From Achatina immaculata (lineage: Eukaryota > Mollusca > Gastropoda > Stylommatophora > Achatinidae): 64,000 nucleotides of DNA. Made by a program: the position numbers and the translations under genes. Under the pieces are notes generated by a model that worked only from the letters and a program-made list of their open reading frames with translations, was not told where the DNA came from and ran no database searches. Where the stretch lies: contig CM019718.1 of assembly GCA_009760885.1 (NCBI GenBank), forward strand, positions 27,897,633 to 27,961,632. Direction: 5' to 3'. This document shows positions 25,480-35,476 of this stretch, piece by piece (within the stretch, counting starts at the first letter, position 1; each line of letters begins with the position of its first letter).

Positions 25480-26490
25480 CTTGTCTGTTTCAATCTCTTA
25501 CTGTTAACCCTCACTTGTCTGTTTCAATCTCTTAGTGTTAACCCTCACTGGTCTGTTTCAATTTCTTAGTGTCAACCCTCACTTGTCTGTTTCAATCTCT
25601 TAGTGTTAACCCTCACTTGTCTGTTTCAATCTCTGAATGCCAACCCTCACTTGTCTGTTTCAATCTCTGAATGCCAACCCTCACTTGTCTGTTTCAATCT
25701 CTTAGTGTTAACCCTCACTTGTCTGTTTCAATCTCTGAATGCCAACCCTCACTTGTCTGTTTCAATCTCTGAGTGCCAACAGTCAATTGTCTACTTCAAT
25801 TTCTTAATATCAACCCTCATGTGTCTGTTTCAATCTTTGAGTGTCAACCCCCACTTGTCTACTTCAATCTCTTAATATCAACCCTCAATTGTCTGTTTCA
25901 ATCTCTTAGTGTCAACCCTCACTTGTCTACTTCAATTTCTTAATATCAACCCTCGTGTGTCTGTTTCAATCTTTGAGTGCCAACCCTCATTTGTCTGTTT
26001 CAACCTCTGAGTGCCAACCCTCTCTTGTCTGTTTCTACCTCTGAGTGCCAACCTCAGTTGACTACTTCAATCTTAGTGCCAACCCTCTCTTGTCTGTTTC
26101 AACCTCTGAGTGCCAACCCTCAGTTGACTACTTCAATCTTAGTGCCAACCCTCAGTTGACTACTTCAATCTTAGTGCCAACCCTCAGTTGACTACTTCAA
26201 TCTTAGTGCCAACCCTCAGTTGACTACTTCAATCTTAGTGCCAACCCTCAGTTGACTACTTCAATCTTAGTGCCAACCCTCAGTTGACTACTTCAATCTT
26301 AGTGCCAACCCTCGGTTGACTACTTCATCTTAGTGCCAACCCTCAGTTGACTACTTCAATCTTAGTGCCAACCCTCAGTTGACTACTTCAATCTTAGTGC
26401 CAACCCTCGGTTGACTACTTCAATCTTAGTGCCAACCCTCAGTTGACTACTTCAATCTTAGTGCCAACCCTCAGTTGTTTACTTCATTCT
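25479..26490. repeat. 34-bp to 32-bp minisatellite, right part, about 31 copies
   Basis: It continues the array interrupted by the LINE. On the left the unit is 34 bp (ccctcacttgtctgtttcaa). On the right a 32-bp derivative (gtgccaaccctcagttgact plus acttcaatctta) has taken over and is nearly uniform. Confidence 0.92.
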
Positions 26491-26844
26491 CACATTCAAC
26501 TATTTACCTCCTCTTATTCTTCTCTTGCTCTAAGATCTTGAAGCCTACAGCTGGTTCAGTTTACACTACTTGCTATGACCTAATGGGGTATGGTCAGAAT
26601 GTAAACAGATCAACGGACTAGCTGATCTCTGACCAGAAACACTAAAAATGCAGCATTGAAAAGTAAGTGGTCTTCGTGTCAGTGAGAAGTGCTAACACAG
26701 GTGGACATAGAACAAACATATTACAAACATAGAACAAACATATTACAAACATAGAACAAACGTAGCACACGAAATTTGAGAAAATGAACAGTAGCTAACG
26801 AAAACCTGTCTCAACCAGGTCTGTCCAGATAATGCTTTCTGCCA
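26491..26844. other. Unique spacer with a short 24-bp repeat
   Basis: Low-copy sequence. acatagaacaaacatattac occurs about three times at 26703-26765. No gene seen. Confidence 0.6.
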
Positions 26845-27265
26845 GTTTGTAGTTCAGTGTGTCCCTGTTAATTTTTGTAGTTCAGTGTGTCCCTGTTAAT
26901 TTTTGTAGTTCAGTGTGTCCCTGTTAAGTTTTGTAGTTCAGTGTGTCCCTGTTAATTTTTGTAGTTCAGTGTGTCCCTGTTAAGTTTTGTAGTTCAGTGT
27001 GTCCCTGTTAAGTTTTGTAGTTCAGTGTGTCCCTGTTAATTTTTGTAGTTCAGTGTGTCCCTGTTAATTTTTGTAGTTCAGTGTGTCCCTGTTAATTTTT
27101 GTAGTTCAGTGTGTCCCTGTTAAGTTTTGTAGTTCAGTGTGTCCCTGTTAATTTTTGTAGTTCAGTGTGTCCCTGTTAATTTTTGTAGTTCAGTGTGTCC
27201 CTGTTAATTTTTGTAGTTCAGTGTGTCCCTGTTAAGTTTTGTAGTTCAGTGTGTCACTGTTAAGT
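26845..27265. repeat. 28-bp minisatellite, about 15 copies
   Basis: The unit gtagttcagtgtgtccctgt plus taattttt has a single common variant (aagtttt). Near-perfect copies. Confidence 0.94.
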
Positions 27266-27645
27266 TTCGATTTTCAATCCGCACATAAAAGTTGTGGATT
27301 AACCTTTCAGGTTATAAATCTTCAACACCTGTCAGGCAGAGTTTGAATAAATTTGATGGTTTATACGCTAATATTGACGCCTCATAAGTTTCTACCAGCC
27401 TCTATCATTGTGAACAACAGATTTAATTTCATATATAAAAATACTATCAGATGAACAATAATTACACTATGAAAATTATTTTACAGTTACAGTATAGAAG
27501 CTGTATACCTATAAAACAAAATTACTGTCTGAGAATATAACAGAATTACTGTCTGAGAATACAATACATTTGCTGTCTGAGAATACAACAAAAATTAATA
27601 TACTGTATGAAAATAACTACACGAGAATTTCAGTGTTTGAAATTA
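27266..27645. other. AT-rich low-copy DNA
   Basis: No gene recognised. A short repeat of aattactgtctgagaatac occurs near 27520-27600. Confidence 0.5.
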
Positions 27646-27940
27646 CAAACGATACCTCAAAATTACATATGCATGGAAATAGACTATACAGCAAAATTAC
27701 TTATGCATGGATACAAACTATACAGCAAAATTACTTATGCATGGATACAAACTATACAGCAAAATTACGTATGCATGGATACAAACTATACAGCAAAATT
27801 ACTTATGCATGGATACAAACTATACAGCAAAATTACCTATGCATGGATACAAACTATACAGCAAAATTACCTATGCATGGATACAAACTATACAGCAAAA
27901 TTACCTATGCATGGATACAAACTATACAGCAAAATAATAT
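27646..27940. repeat. 34-bp minisatellite, about 8.5 copies
   Basis: The unit acttatgcatggatacaaac plus tatacagcaaaatt is stop-free in all three plus frames. This creates overlapping false ORFs. Confidence 0.92.
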
Positions 27941-28221
27941 CGGATGTAGACTTTGGGCTGTCAAAATACTGTAGTTTTATTCCCCTACCCCACCCGCACC
28001 CCCTAAACCCCAGTCTCCCCTCATCTCCCCTGCACAGTGTCATCCGAGGGAGGCCTACTGGGTGAGAGTTACGCTGAAAATATTAGATTTGTTTCTCAGA
28101 TTTAAGAAAATATGTTGTCCAGCAAGTGTGCCTGGCCTTTCTTGTTCTGCTACCATTTGTGTCTACTAGCATCAGTTTATACAAATCCGGGCAGTTACCG
28201 TAACACTGATATGACTAGTTT
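27941..28221. other. Low-copy spacer
   Basis: A C-rich patch (27980-28040) is followed by unique sequence. An ORF from 28112 starts with a hydrophobic stretch but runs into the CT-rich repeat, so I do not call it a gene. Confidence 0.45.
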
Positions 28222-28408
28222 GTGTGATGTCTCTCTTTCTATCTCGCTGCTGGCTCTCCCTGTCTTTCTCTCTATCTTTCTCTCTGTCCCTGTCTCTTTC
28301 TCTTTCTCTCTATCTTTCTCTTTGTCTCATTCTCTCTCTCTATCTTTCTCAGTCTCTTTCTCTCTGTCTCTTTCTCTCTTTCTATCTCTCTCTGTACCTC
28401 TCTGTCTT

Positions 28409-28439
<31 letters not shown>

Positions 28440-28442
28440 ACT
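28222..28442. repeat. CT-rich low-complexity tract with (TGTC)n
   Basis: Irregular tctctttctctc sequence ends in seven tgtc units near 28407-28434. Confidence 0.88.
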
Positions 28443-28539
28443 ACTTTTAGAACATTCATGCTGCTCTAGTACTATGTGCTACTGACAATTTCACTTTTCT
28501 TCCTACAAATTTTCTGCCAGTTATCGTCATCTTCCTCCA

Positions 28540-28590
28540 CCCCCCCCCCCCCCAGCCCGGGGTCTCTAACTCTTTCTCCCCCTCCCCCCC

Positions 28591-28627
<37 letters not shown>

Positions 28628-28638
28628 ACACACACAAC
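28540..28638. repeat. Poly-C and (CA)n microsatellites
   Basis: Two C runs (near 28540 and 28583) are followed by a (ca)n tract that abuts the left end of the Penelope-like element. Confidence 0.92.
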
Positions 28639-28669
28639 AATGTATAAACCAGAAAAAAGTAGGAACAGC

Positions 28670-28733
28670 TTTGTTATTTAACGAATACAAAGTTGTGACG
28701 TTTCGATGTTTGTCTTCGTCAGACAATAACAAA
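28670..28733 (-). ncRNA. Hammerhead-ribozyme-like motif, left arm
   Basis: Read on the minus strand: tttgttatt (stem I), ctgacga (core), agacaaacatc (stem II), gaaa (core), then a short stem closed by acg/cgt. Next come one base and aataacaaa, which pairs perfectly over 9 bp with the first strand. Stem II is weaker than in the right arm (C-A mismatch) and has an extra A after the core. Hammerhead ribozymes are documented in Penelope-like elements. Activity here is uncertain. Confidence 0.4.
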
Positions 28734-28735
28734 CA

Positions 28736-29215
28736 GGACGAAGAATAATATAGAGAAGACAATGTATAGGATTATATTAAACTAAGTTAATGAAATAACA
28801 AACAGGACGAAGAATAATATAGAGAAGACAAAGTATAGGATTATATTAAACTAAGTTAATGAAATAACAAACAGGACGAAGAATAATATAGAGAAGACAA
28901 AGTATAGGATTATATTAAACTAAGTTAATGAAATAACAAACAGGACGAAGAATAATATAGAGAAGACAAAGTATAGGATTATATTAAACTAAGTTAATGA
29001 AATAACAAACAGGACAAAGAATAATATAGAGAAGACAAATTATACGATTATATTAAACTAAGTTAATGAAATAACAAACAGAACAAAGAATAATATAGAG
29101 AAGACAAATTATACGATTATATTAAACTAAGTTAATGAAATAACAAACAGAACAAATAATAAGATAGAAGAAACAAAGTATAGGACTACATTAAATTAAG
29201 TTAATGAAATAACAA
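28736..29215. repeat. 70-bp repeat in the Penelope 3' region, about 7 copies
   Basis: The unit aacaggacgaagaataatat then agagaagacaaagtatagga and further sequence (70 bp in total) lies in the 3' untranslated part of the left arm. The right arm has only about three copies (33300-33500), so the arrays changed length after the inversion. Confidence 0.9.
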
Positions 29216-29805
29216 AGAAAAAAGAAAGAAAAAATGAATGAAAAATACAAAATAAAACTTTAAAATTAAACGGCACTTAGCTTGAATAATTGAGAGCGAT
29301 GTAAAGTGTCCCTTTTTTGGCGTCACCAACGTAAACAAGTTATGTCTGTTATCAGGGTCAGGACGCGTACGTTCTGAAAGGTGTAAAATAGTGCATGATT
29401 GAGTATAGAAAATGTTAAGAGAAGAAAGATGCACAGAGAAGGAGTACAGAATTATACAAAGAACAGTGATGTCTGGAGAGTCAATATCCGTGGATGATGC
29501 TCATAAGGGAGTGAAAAGTGGTGTTACATAGTCGTGAGTGGATGGGAAATTGTAATGTTGGATAGTGGATGATGGAAGGGAGTCTATATAAGAGAAGGTG
29601 AAATGGATGATTGTGGTTATGGTAGAGGAGTGGCAATGGGATGGTTCATGAGGAATCTAAACAAAGTGCAACAAGTGAGAATGAATGTGATTGTGGAAGA
29701 TTATGTGTAGCTAAATAAAGAGTTTAAACCATGTGGATCCAGTGTCCCAAAATCCTGAATGTGGCGGTTCACAAATGCTAAACGACTTGTGTCATCTGCG
29801 TGACA

Positions 29806-30300
29806 TTATTTGATGGCTGTGACCAGAAAATCAGATCTGCCTCTATGGTTTGGGCTACTGAAATGATTAGGGACTGGTTTCGAAGCATGCTGGGTGATAT
29901 CGTACAGATGTTTCTGCATGCGGTCCCCTAGTCTGAGGCCAGTCTTACCAATATACGTTATCCTGCATCTTTTGCATACGATGACATGTATCACATTACG
30001 GGACTCGCATGTGAATCCCTCATGGAGGGTCAGGATAGTTTAGGAAAGGTGATTGTTGTTTCCCAGACTACAGGGGAGGTAACACAGCGAGGGCGGTTAC
30101 ATTTTCTGGGTCCAATATATGGAAGGTTCCACTTTAAGTCGCTATGGATGAGGATGTCCTTGAGATTTGGCTCACGCTTGTAGGCTAAGGGTGGGTCAGG
30201 GATGATGTCGCGGGTGTCAGGGTGGAGTTGGAATAGTGATAGATGACGGTAAAGAATTTTCTTAACCATCTGATCATGAGGGTGGAAAGGCAGTACCAGC
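29806..30300 (-). pseudogene. Penelope-like GIY-YIG endonuclease region, inverted copy
   Basis: Two overlapping minus frames read LAYKREPNLKDILIHSDLKW, then NLPYIGPRKCNRPRCV, and after a frameshift near 30000-30030 VIHVIVCKRCRITYIGKTGL and GDRMQKHLYDI. The CKRC pair followed by YIGKTG matches the cysteine-bearing GIY-YIG endonuclease that Penelope-like elements carry after their RT. That enzyme nicks the target DNA. The frameshift before the endonuclease is shared with the right arm, so the inverted copy was made after inactivation. Confidence 0.85.
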
Positions 30301-30660
30301 TTAACTCTGTCAGATGAGGTAATAGGTTCAGTTCTAACTTAACTCTGTCAGATGAGGTAATAGGTTCAGTTCTAACTTAACTCTGTCAGATGAGGTAATA
30401 GGTTCAGTTCTAACTTAACTCTGTCAGATGAGGTAATAGGTTCAGTTCTAACTTAACTCTGTCAGATGAGGTAATAGGTGCAGTTCTAACTTAACTCTGT
30501 CAGATGAGGTAATAGGTTCAGTTCTAACTTAACTCTGTCAGATGAGGTAATAGGTTCAGTTCTAACTTAACTCTGTCAGATGAGGTAATAGGTTCAGTTC
30601 TAACTTAACTCTGTCAAATGAGATAATAGGTGCAGTTCTAACTTAACTCTGTCAGATGAG
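30297..30660. repeat. 38-bp minisatellite derived from Penelope coding sequence, left arm
   Basis: The unit gaactgaacctattacctca (minus strand) plus tctgacagagttaagtta, about 9.5 copies, reads TEPITSSDRVK in the element's own frame. It sits where that protein segment should occur once, just before the endonuclease half. Confidence 0.9.
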
Positions 30661-31191
30661 GAGCCCACACCCCTTAGAGTGTCAGGAGTTTAATAGGGCC
30701 GAAACACTTGTCTGAGGGGGAGGGGGTACTTTCTCTGATGATCTGAAGGAGTTGCGTTGTTGTTCCGCTCTCTGCAGTAGAGAGTTTCCTACATACAGCC
30801 GCTAGTACACAAACTGCCCTCTTATGTGAAAGATACCAACCACGCCTTAACTACTCTTGAAGCGATCACACTCTCTCCACACCACTCCTGTCACATCTTT
30901 CTCCTTGATGTCTGCTCCCTATACACTTCTATCCCCCCATTGAAGATGGACTCTTAGCACTCCGTTATTTTCTTAACAAAGACCCTCACCCAACCATTTT
31001 CAGCATGCCAAAGGACGAACTAAAAAAAAAGTTTATTGAATTCGCTAACTCACACATCAAATTCACTTATGACATCTCTGACAAGTCTGTGAACTTTTTA
31101 GATATTAATATGTCTGTTGACAGAAACAGACTTGTTACCTCCATTTTTTACAACCCCATCGACAGCCACACCTATTTGCTTTACACCTCCT

Positions 31192-31610
31192 CCCATCCTG
31201 AAGTGTGTAAGAGCTCCATCCCATACTCCCAACTCCTCCTTTCTTGAAGTGTGTAAGAGCTCCATCCCATACTCCCAACTCCTCCTTTCTTGAAGTGTGT
31301 AAGAGCTCCATCTCATACTCCCAACTCCTCCCATCCTGAAGTGTGTAAGAGCTCCATCTCATACTCCCAACTCCTCCTTTCCTGAAGTGTGTAAGAGCTC
31401 CATCCCATACTCCCAACTCCTCCTTTCTTGAAGTGTGTAAGAGCTCCATCCCATATTCCCAATTCCTCCCATCCTGAAGTGTGTAAGAGCTCCATCCCAT
31501 ACTCCCAACTCCTCCCATCCTGAAGTGTGTAAGAGCTCCATCCCATACTCCCAACTCCTCCCATCCTGAAGTGTGTAAGAGCTCTGTCCCATACTCCCAG
31601 CTCCTACGTC
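31192..31610. repeat. 46-bp minisatellite derived from Penelope coding sequence
   Basis: The unit tcctcccatcctgaagtgtg then taagagctccatcccatact and cccaac, about 9 copies, is the DNA for SSHPEVCKSSIPYSQLL of the element's RT C-terminal part. Because 46 is not a multiple of 3, the expansion destroys the frame. Confidence 0.92.
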
Positions 31611-31744
31611 TACGCCGCATATACCAGGATGACTCCGACTTTATCGATTAGTCCAACAAATTGTTGGAGTTTTTCCGTCATAGCAGCTACCTAGAAAATC
31701 TCCTCCGTACAGCCTTCAACCGCATCCAACTAATGAAACGCCAG

Positions 31745-32210
31745 GAAGCTTTTAGAACTGAACCTATTACCTCATCTGACAGAGTTAAGTTAGAACTGAA
31801 CCTATTACCTCATCTGACAGAGTTAAGTTAGAACTGAACCTATTACCTCATCTGACAGAGTTAAGTTAGAACTGAACCTATTACCTCATCTGACAGTTAA
31901 GTTAGAACTGAACCTATTACCTCATCTGACAGAGTTAAGTTAGAACTGAATCTATTACCTCATCTGACAGAGTTAAGTTAGAACTGAACCTATTACCTCA
32001 TCTGACAGAGTTAAGTTAGAACTGAACCTATTACCTCATCTGACAGAGTTAAGTTAGAACTGAATCTATTACCTCATCTGACAGAGTTAAGTTAGAACTG
32101 AATCTATTGCCTCATCTGACAGAGTTAAGTTAGAACTGAACCTATTACCTCATCTGACAGAGTTAAGTTAGAACTGAATCTATTACCTCATCTGACAGAG
32201 TTAAGCTGGT
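31745..32210. repeat. 38-bp minisatellite derived from Penelope coding sequence, right arm
   Basis: The same 38-bp unit as at 30297-30660, in the opposite orientation, about 12 copies. One copy is shortened near 31895. The flanking coding sequence is continuous with TEPITSSDRVK on the left and with LPFHPH on the right. Confidence 0.9.
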
Positions 32211-33497
32211 ACTGCCTTTCCACCCTCATGGTCAGATGGTTAAGAAAATTCTTTACCGTCATCTATCACTATTCCAACTCCACCCTGACACCTGTGACAT
32301 CTTCTCTGATCCACCCTTATTAGCCTACAAGCGTGAGCCAAATCTCAAGGACATCCTCGTCCATAGCGACTTAAAGTGGAACCTTCCATATATTGGACCC
32401 AGAAAATGTAACCGCCCTCGCTGTGTTACCTCCCCTGTAGTCTGGGAAACAACAATCACCTTTCCTAAACTATCCTGACCCTCCATGAGGGATTCACATG
32501 CGAGTCCCGTAATGTGATACATGTCATCGTATGCAAAAGATGCAGGATAACTTATATTGGTAAGACTGGCCTTAGACTAGGGGACCGCATGCAGAAACAT
32601 CTGTACGATATCACCCAGCATGCTTCGAAACCCGTCCCTAATCATTTCAGTAGCCCAAACCATAGAGGCAGATCTGATTTTCTGGTCACAGCCATCAAAT
32701 AATGTCACGCAGATGACACAAGTCGCTTAGCACTTGTGAACCGCCACATTCAGGATTTTGGGACACTGGATCCACGTGGTTTAAACTCTTTATTTAGCTA
32801 CACATAATCTTCCACAATCACATTCATTCTCACTTGTTGCACTTTGTTTAGATTCCTCATGAACCATCCCATTGCCACTCCTCTACCACAACCACAATCA
32901 TCCATTTCACCTTCTCTTATATAGACTCCCTTCCATCATCCACTATCCAACATTACAATTTCCCATCCACTCACGACTATGTAACACCACTTTTCACTCC
33001 CTTATGAGCATCATCCACGGATATTGACTCTCCAGACATCACTGTTCTTTGTATAATTCTGTACTCCTTCTCTGTGCATCTTTCTTCTCTTAACATTTTC
33101 TATACTCAATCATGCACTATTTTACACCTTTCAGAACGTACGCGTCCTGACCCTGGTAACAGACATAACTTGTTTACGTTGGTGACGCCAAAGAGGGACA
33201 CTTTACAGCGTTCTCAATTATTCAAGCTAAGTGCCGTTTAATTTTAAAGTTTTATTTTGTATTTTTCATTCATTTTTTCTTTCTTTTTTCTTTGTTATTT
33301 CATTAACTTAATTTAATGTAATCCTATACTCTGTCTCCTCTATCTTATTCTTTGTTCTGTTTGTTATTTCATTAACTTAGTTTAATATAATCCTATACAT
33401 TGTCTCCTCTATCTTATTCTTTGTTCTGTTTGTTATTTCATTAACTTAGTTTAATATAATCCTATACATTGTCTTCTCTATATTATTCTTCGTCCTG

Positions 33498-33561
33498 TTT
33501 GTTATTGCCTGACGAAGACAAACGTCGAAACGTCACAACTTTGTATTCGTTAAATAACAAA
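33498..33561 (+). ncRNA. Hammerhead-ribozyme-like motif, right arm
   Basis: tttgttatt (33498-33506), ctgacga (33509-33515), agacaaacgtc with a GAC/GTC hairpin, gaaa (33527-33530), acg...cgt closing a small stem, T at 33551 as candidate cleavage base, and aataacaaa (33553-33561) pairing with the first 9 bases. The order matches a type I hammerhead. Deviations: a bulged base in stem I, a mismatch next to the core and an extra A before stem II. Confidence 0.42.
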
Positions 33562-33719
33562 GCTGTTCCTACTTTTTTCTAGTTTATACATTTTGGTATC
33601 ACAGCTTTACTGCAGTGGCTTTGTGTATAGTTGTATACTTATACACTAATTATCGTGTGTTACAGAATACAACACACACGCGCACAAAATGTCTGACACG
33701 AAGAATCTTCTTCGAATCA

Positions 33720-34935
33720 AACTCCTGGTACACAGATCTAGGTCCTTGGTTATATTTTCTCTATAAAACTCCTGGTACACAGATCTAGGTCCTTGGTTCT
33801 ATTTTCTCTATAAAACTCCTGGTACGATCTAGGTCTGTTGTTCTGTTTTCTCTATAAAACTCCTGATATACAGATCTAGGTCCTTGATTCCATTTTCTAT
33901 ATAAAACTCCTGGTACACAGATCTAGGTCCTTGGTTCCATTTTCTCTATAAAACTCCTGGTACACAGATCTAGGTCCTTGGTTCTATTTTCTCTATAAAA
34001 CTCCTGGTACACAGATCTAGGTCCTTGGTTCTATTTTCTCTATAAAACTCCTGGTACACAGATCTAGGTCCTTGGTTCTATTTTCTCTATAAAACTCCTG
34101 GTACACAGATCTAGGTCCTTGGTTCTATTTTCTCTATAAAACTCCTAGTACATAGATCCAGGTCCTTGGTTCTATTTTCTCTATAAAACTCCTGGTACAC
34201 AGATCTAGGTCCGTTGTTCTGTTTTCTCTATAAAACTCCTGGTACACAGATCTAGGTCCTTGGTTATATTTTCTCTATAAAACTCCTGGTACACAAATCT
34301 AGGTCCTTTGTTCTATTTTGTCTATAAAACTCCTGGTACACAGATCTAGGTCCTTGGTTATATTTTCTCTATAAAACTCCTAGTACACAGATCTAGGTCC
34401 TTGGTTATATTTTCTCTATAAAACTCCTGGTACACAAATCTAGGTCCTTTGTTCTATTCTCTCTATAAAACTCCTGGTACACAGATCTAGGTCCTTGGTT
34501 CTGTTTTCTCTATAAAACTCCTGGTACACAGATCTAGGTCCTTGGTTCTATTTTCTCTATAAAACTCCTGATACACAGATCTAGGTCCTTGGTTATATTT
34601 TTTCTATAAAACTCCTGGTACACAAATCTAGGTCCTTTGTTCTATTCTCTCTATAAAACTCCTAGTACACAGATCTAGGTCCTTGGTTCTGTTTTCTCTA
34701 TAAAACTCCTAGTACACAGATCTAGGTCCTTGGTTCTGTTTTCTCTATAAAACTCCTAGTACACAGATCTAGGTCCTTGGTTCTGTTTTCTCTATAAAAC
34801 TCCTAGTACACAGATCTAGGTCCTTGGTTCTGTTTTCTCTATAAAACTCCTAGTACACAGATCTAGGTCCTTGGTTCTGTTTTCTCTATAAAACTCCTGG
34901 TACACAGATCTGTGTCCATTGTTCTATTCTCTCTA
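33720..34935. repeat. 47-bp minisatellite, about 26 copies
   Basis: The unit ataaaactcctggtacacag then atctaggtccttggttctat and tttctct has well-defined substitution variants (agtaca, ttatattt, tttgttc) arranged in blocks. Confidence 0.94.
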
Positions 34936-35429
34936 TGAATTACTTCTTGTTGATGATATGCTTCTTTGTTGTTTCGGCGATGTCCTCTACAACTCCTCGT
35001 CATCAACAAATAATCCGGCAAATGTTCTCGATACGGTATCCTGATAAATACGGGCATGGATCTGATGAAAAGTTTCTCCCTTGACAAGGCGCGTCTCGTT
35101 TCCATAACAACCAGTCTGACCAATCGCGAAGCTGCCAGTCAAGGTGACAGCTCCGCGAAGATAGGATAATCACGTGACTAACATGGCGTCAGTAGCAGTC
35201 TGTATCGCCCCGTGTAGGGGAGACAAGCATGAATGTATCGGGGCACAAGATCTGGGGGTTAGAGAATTGCTTTGTGCTGTTGTTAATTGTTCTCTGTGTC
35301 TGGTAAATCCCTGTCTGTCAGAGAATGTTTACGCTGTCAGCCCTTCAGCCACAGCTAAACACTCATGACAGGTCTGCTAATAGACGCCAGCCAAACAAAA
35401 TACAACATTACAGCCACGACGGTCAAGTT
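34936..35429 (+). promoter_or_regulatory. Gene-like unique island with promoter-type motifs
   Basis: This is one of few low-copy, less AT-rich stretches. It shows ccaatcgcg (about 35117), tgacagctccgcg, and an E-box in tcacgtgac (35170-35178), followed 5 bp later by an ATG in good context (aacatggcg, ATG 35183). That ATG opens 61 codons to TGA at 35366, with a possible donor at ctggtaaat near 35299. The arrangement resembles a TATA-less promoter and first exon. No family is recognised, and chance is possible. Confidence 0.25.
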
Positions 35430-35457
35430 GAAGATGTGGCTGATGATAAATGAAGAT
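35430..35457. repeat. Target-site duplication, left copy (28 bp)
   Basis: gaagatgtggctgatgataa plus atgaagat matches 37970-37997 at 26 of 28 positions. It lies exactly at the 3' tail of the RTE-type LINE. Confidence 0.8.
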
Positions 35458-35476
35458 ATCATCATCATCATCATCA

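Larger units (their letters stand above)
28639..30655 (-). repeat. Left inverted arm of the Penelope-like element
   Basis: The reverse complement matches the right arm over endonuclease, 3' untranslated region and terminus. Internal arrays differ in copy number: the 70-bp unit is about 7x here and about 3x in the right arm. Confidence 0.88.
30780..32702 (+). pseudogene. Penelope-like RT and GIY-YIG endonuclease, broken and repeat-expanded
   Basis: Plus-strand pieces in order: PLVHKLPSYVKDT and LLDVCSLYTSIP (RT N-terminal part, 30795-30935); a frameshift near 30940; KFTYDISDKSVNFLDIN and FYNPIDSHTYLLYTSSHPEV (to about 31208); a 46-bp array; LRLRRIYQDDSDF with a stop TAG at 31648 and FRHSSYLENLLRTAFNR; a 38-bp array; then the endonuclease half with YIGKTG (32514-32702). 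The catalytic Y-x-DD segment expected between LYTSIP and KFTYDIS is missing, so there is an internal deletion. Family membership is clear. Function is lost. Confidence 0.86.
28639..33592. mobile_element. Penelope-like element with inverted arms (about 4.95 kb)
   Basis: The left arm (28639-30655) is an inverted copy of the right arm (31745-33592). Both carry the endonuclease half and the 3' region of one element. A plus-strand central part (30660-31740) carries RT sequence. Both outer ends share a terminus (gtttatacatt as read outward in the sense direction), which also occurs at 48186. Penelope-like elements are known for inverted partial copies. All coding parts are broken. Confidence 0.85.
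31745..33592 (+). repeat. Right inverted arm of the Penelope-like element
   Basis: It contains the 38-bp array, the endonuclease half, an untranslated region with three 70-bp units and the terminus. It is the reverse complement of 28639-30655 except for array lengths and scattered substitutions. Confidence 0.88.

Noticed and set aside
33600..34935. Regulatory repeat array with gatctaggtcc as a binding site
   Set aside because: Every unit of the 47-bp minisatellite contains it by descent, and nothing ties it to a gene.
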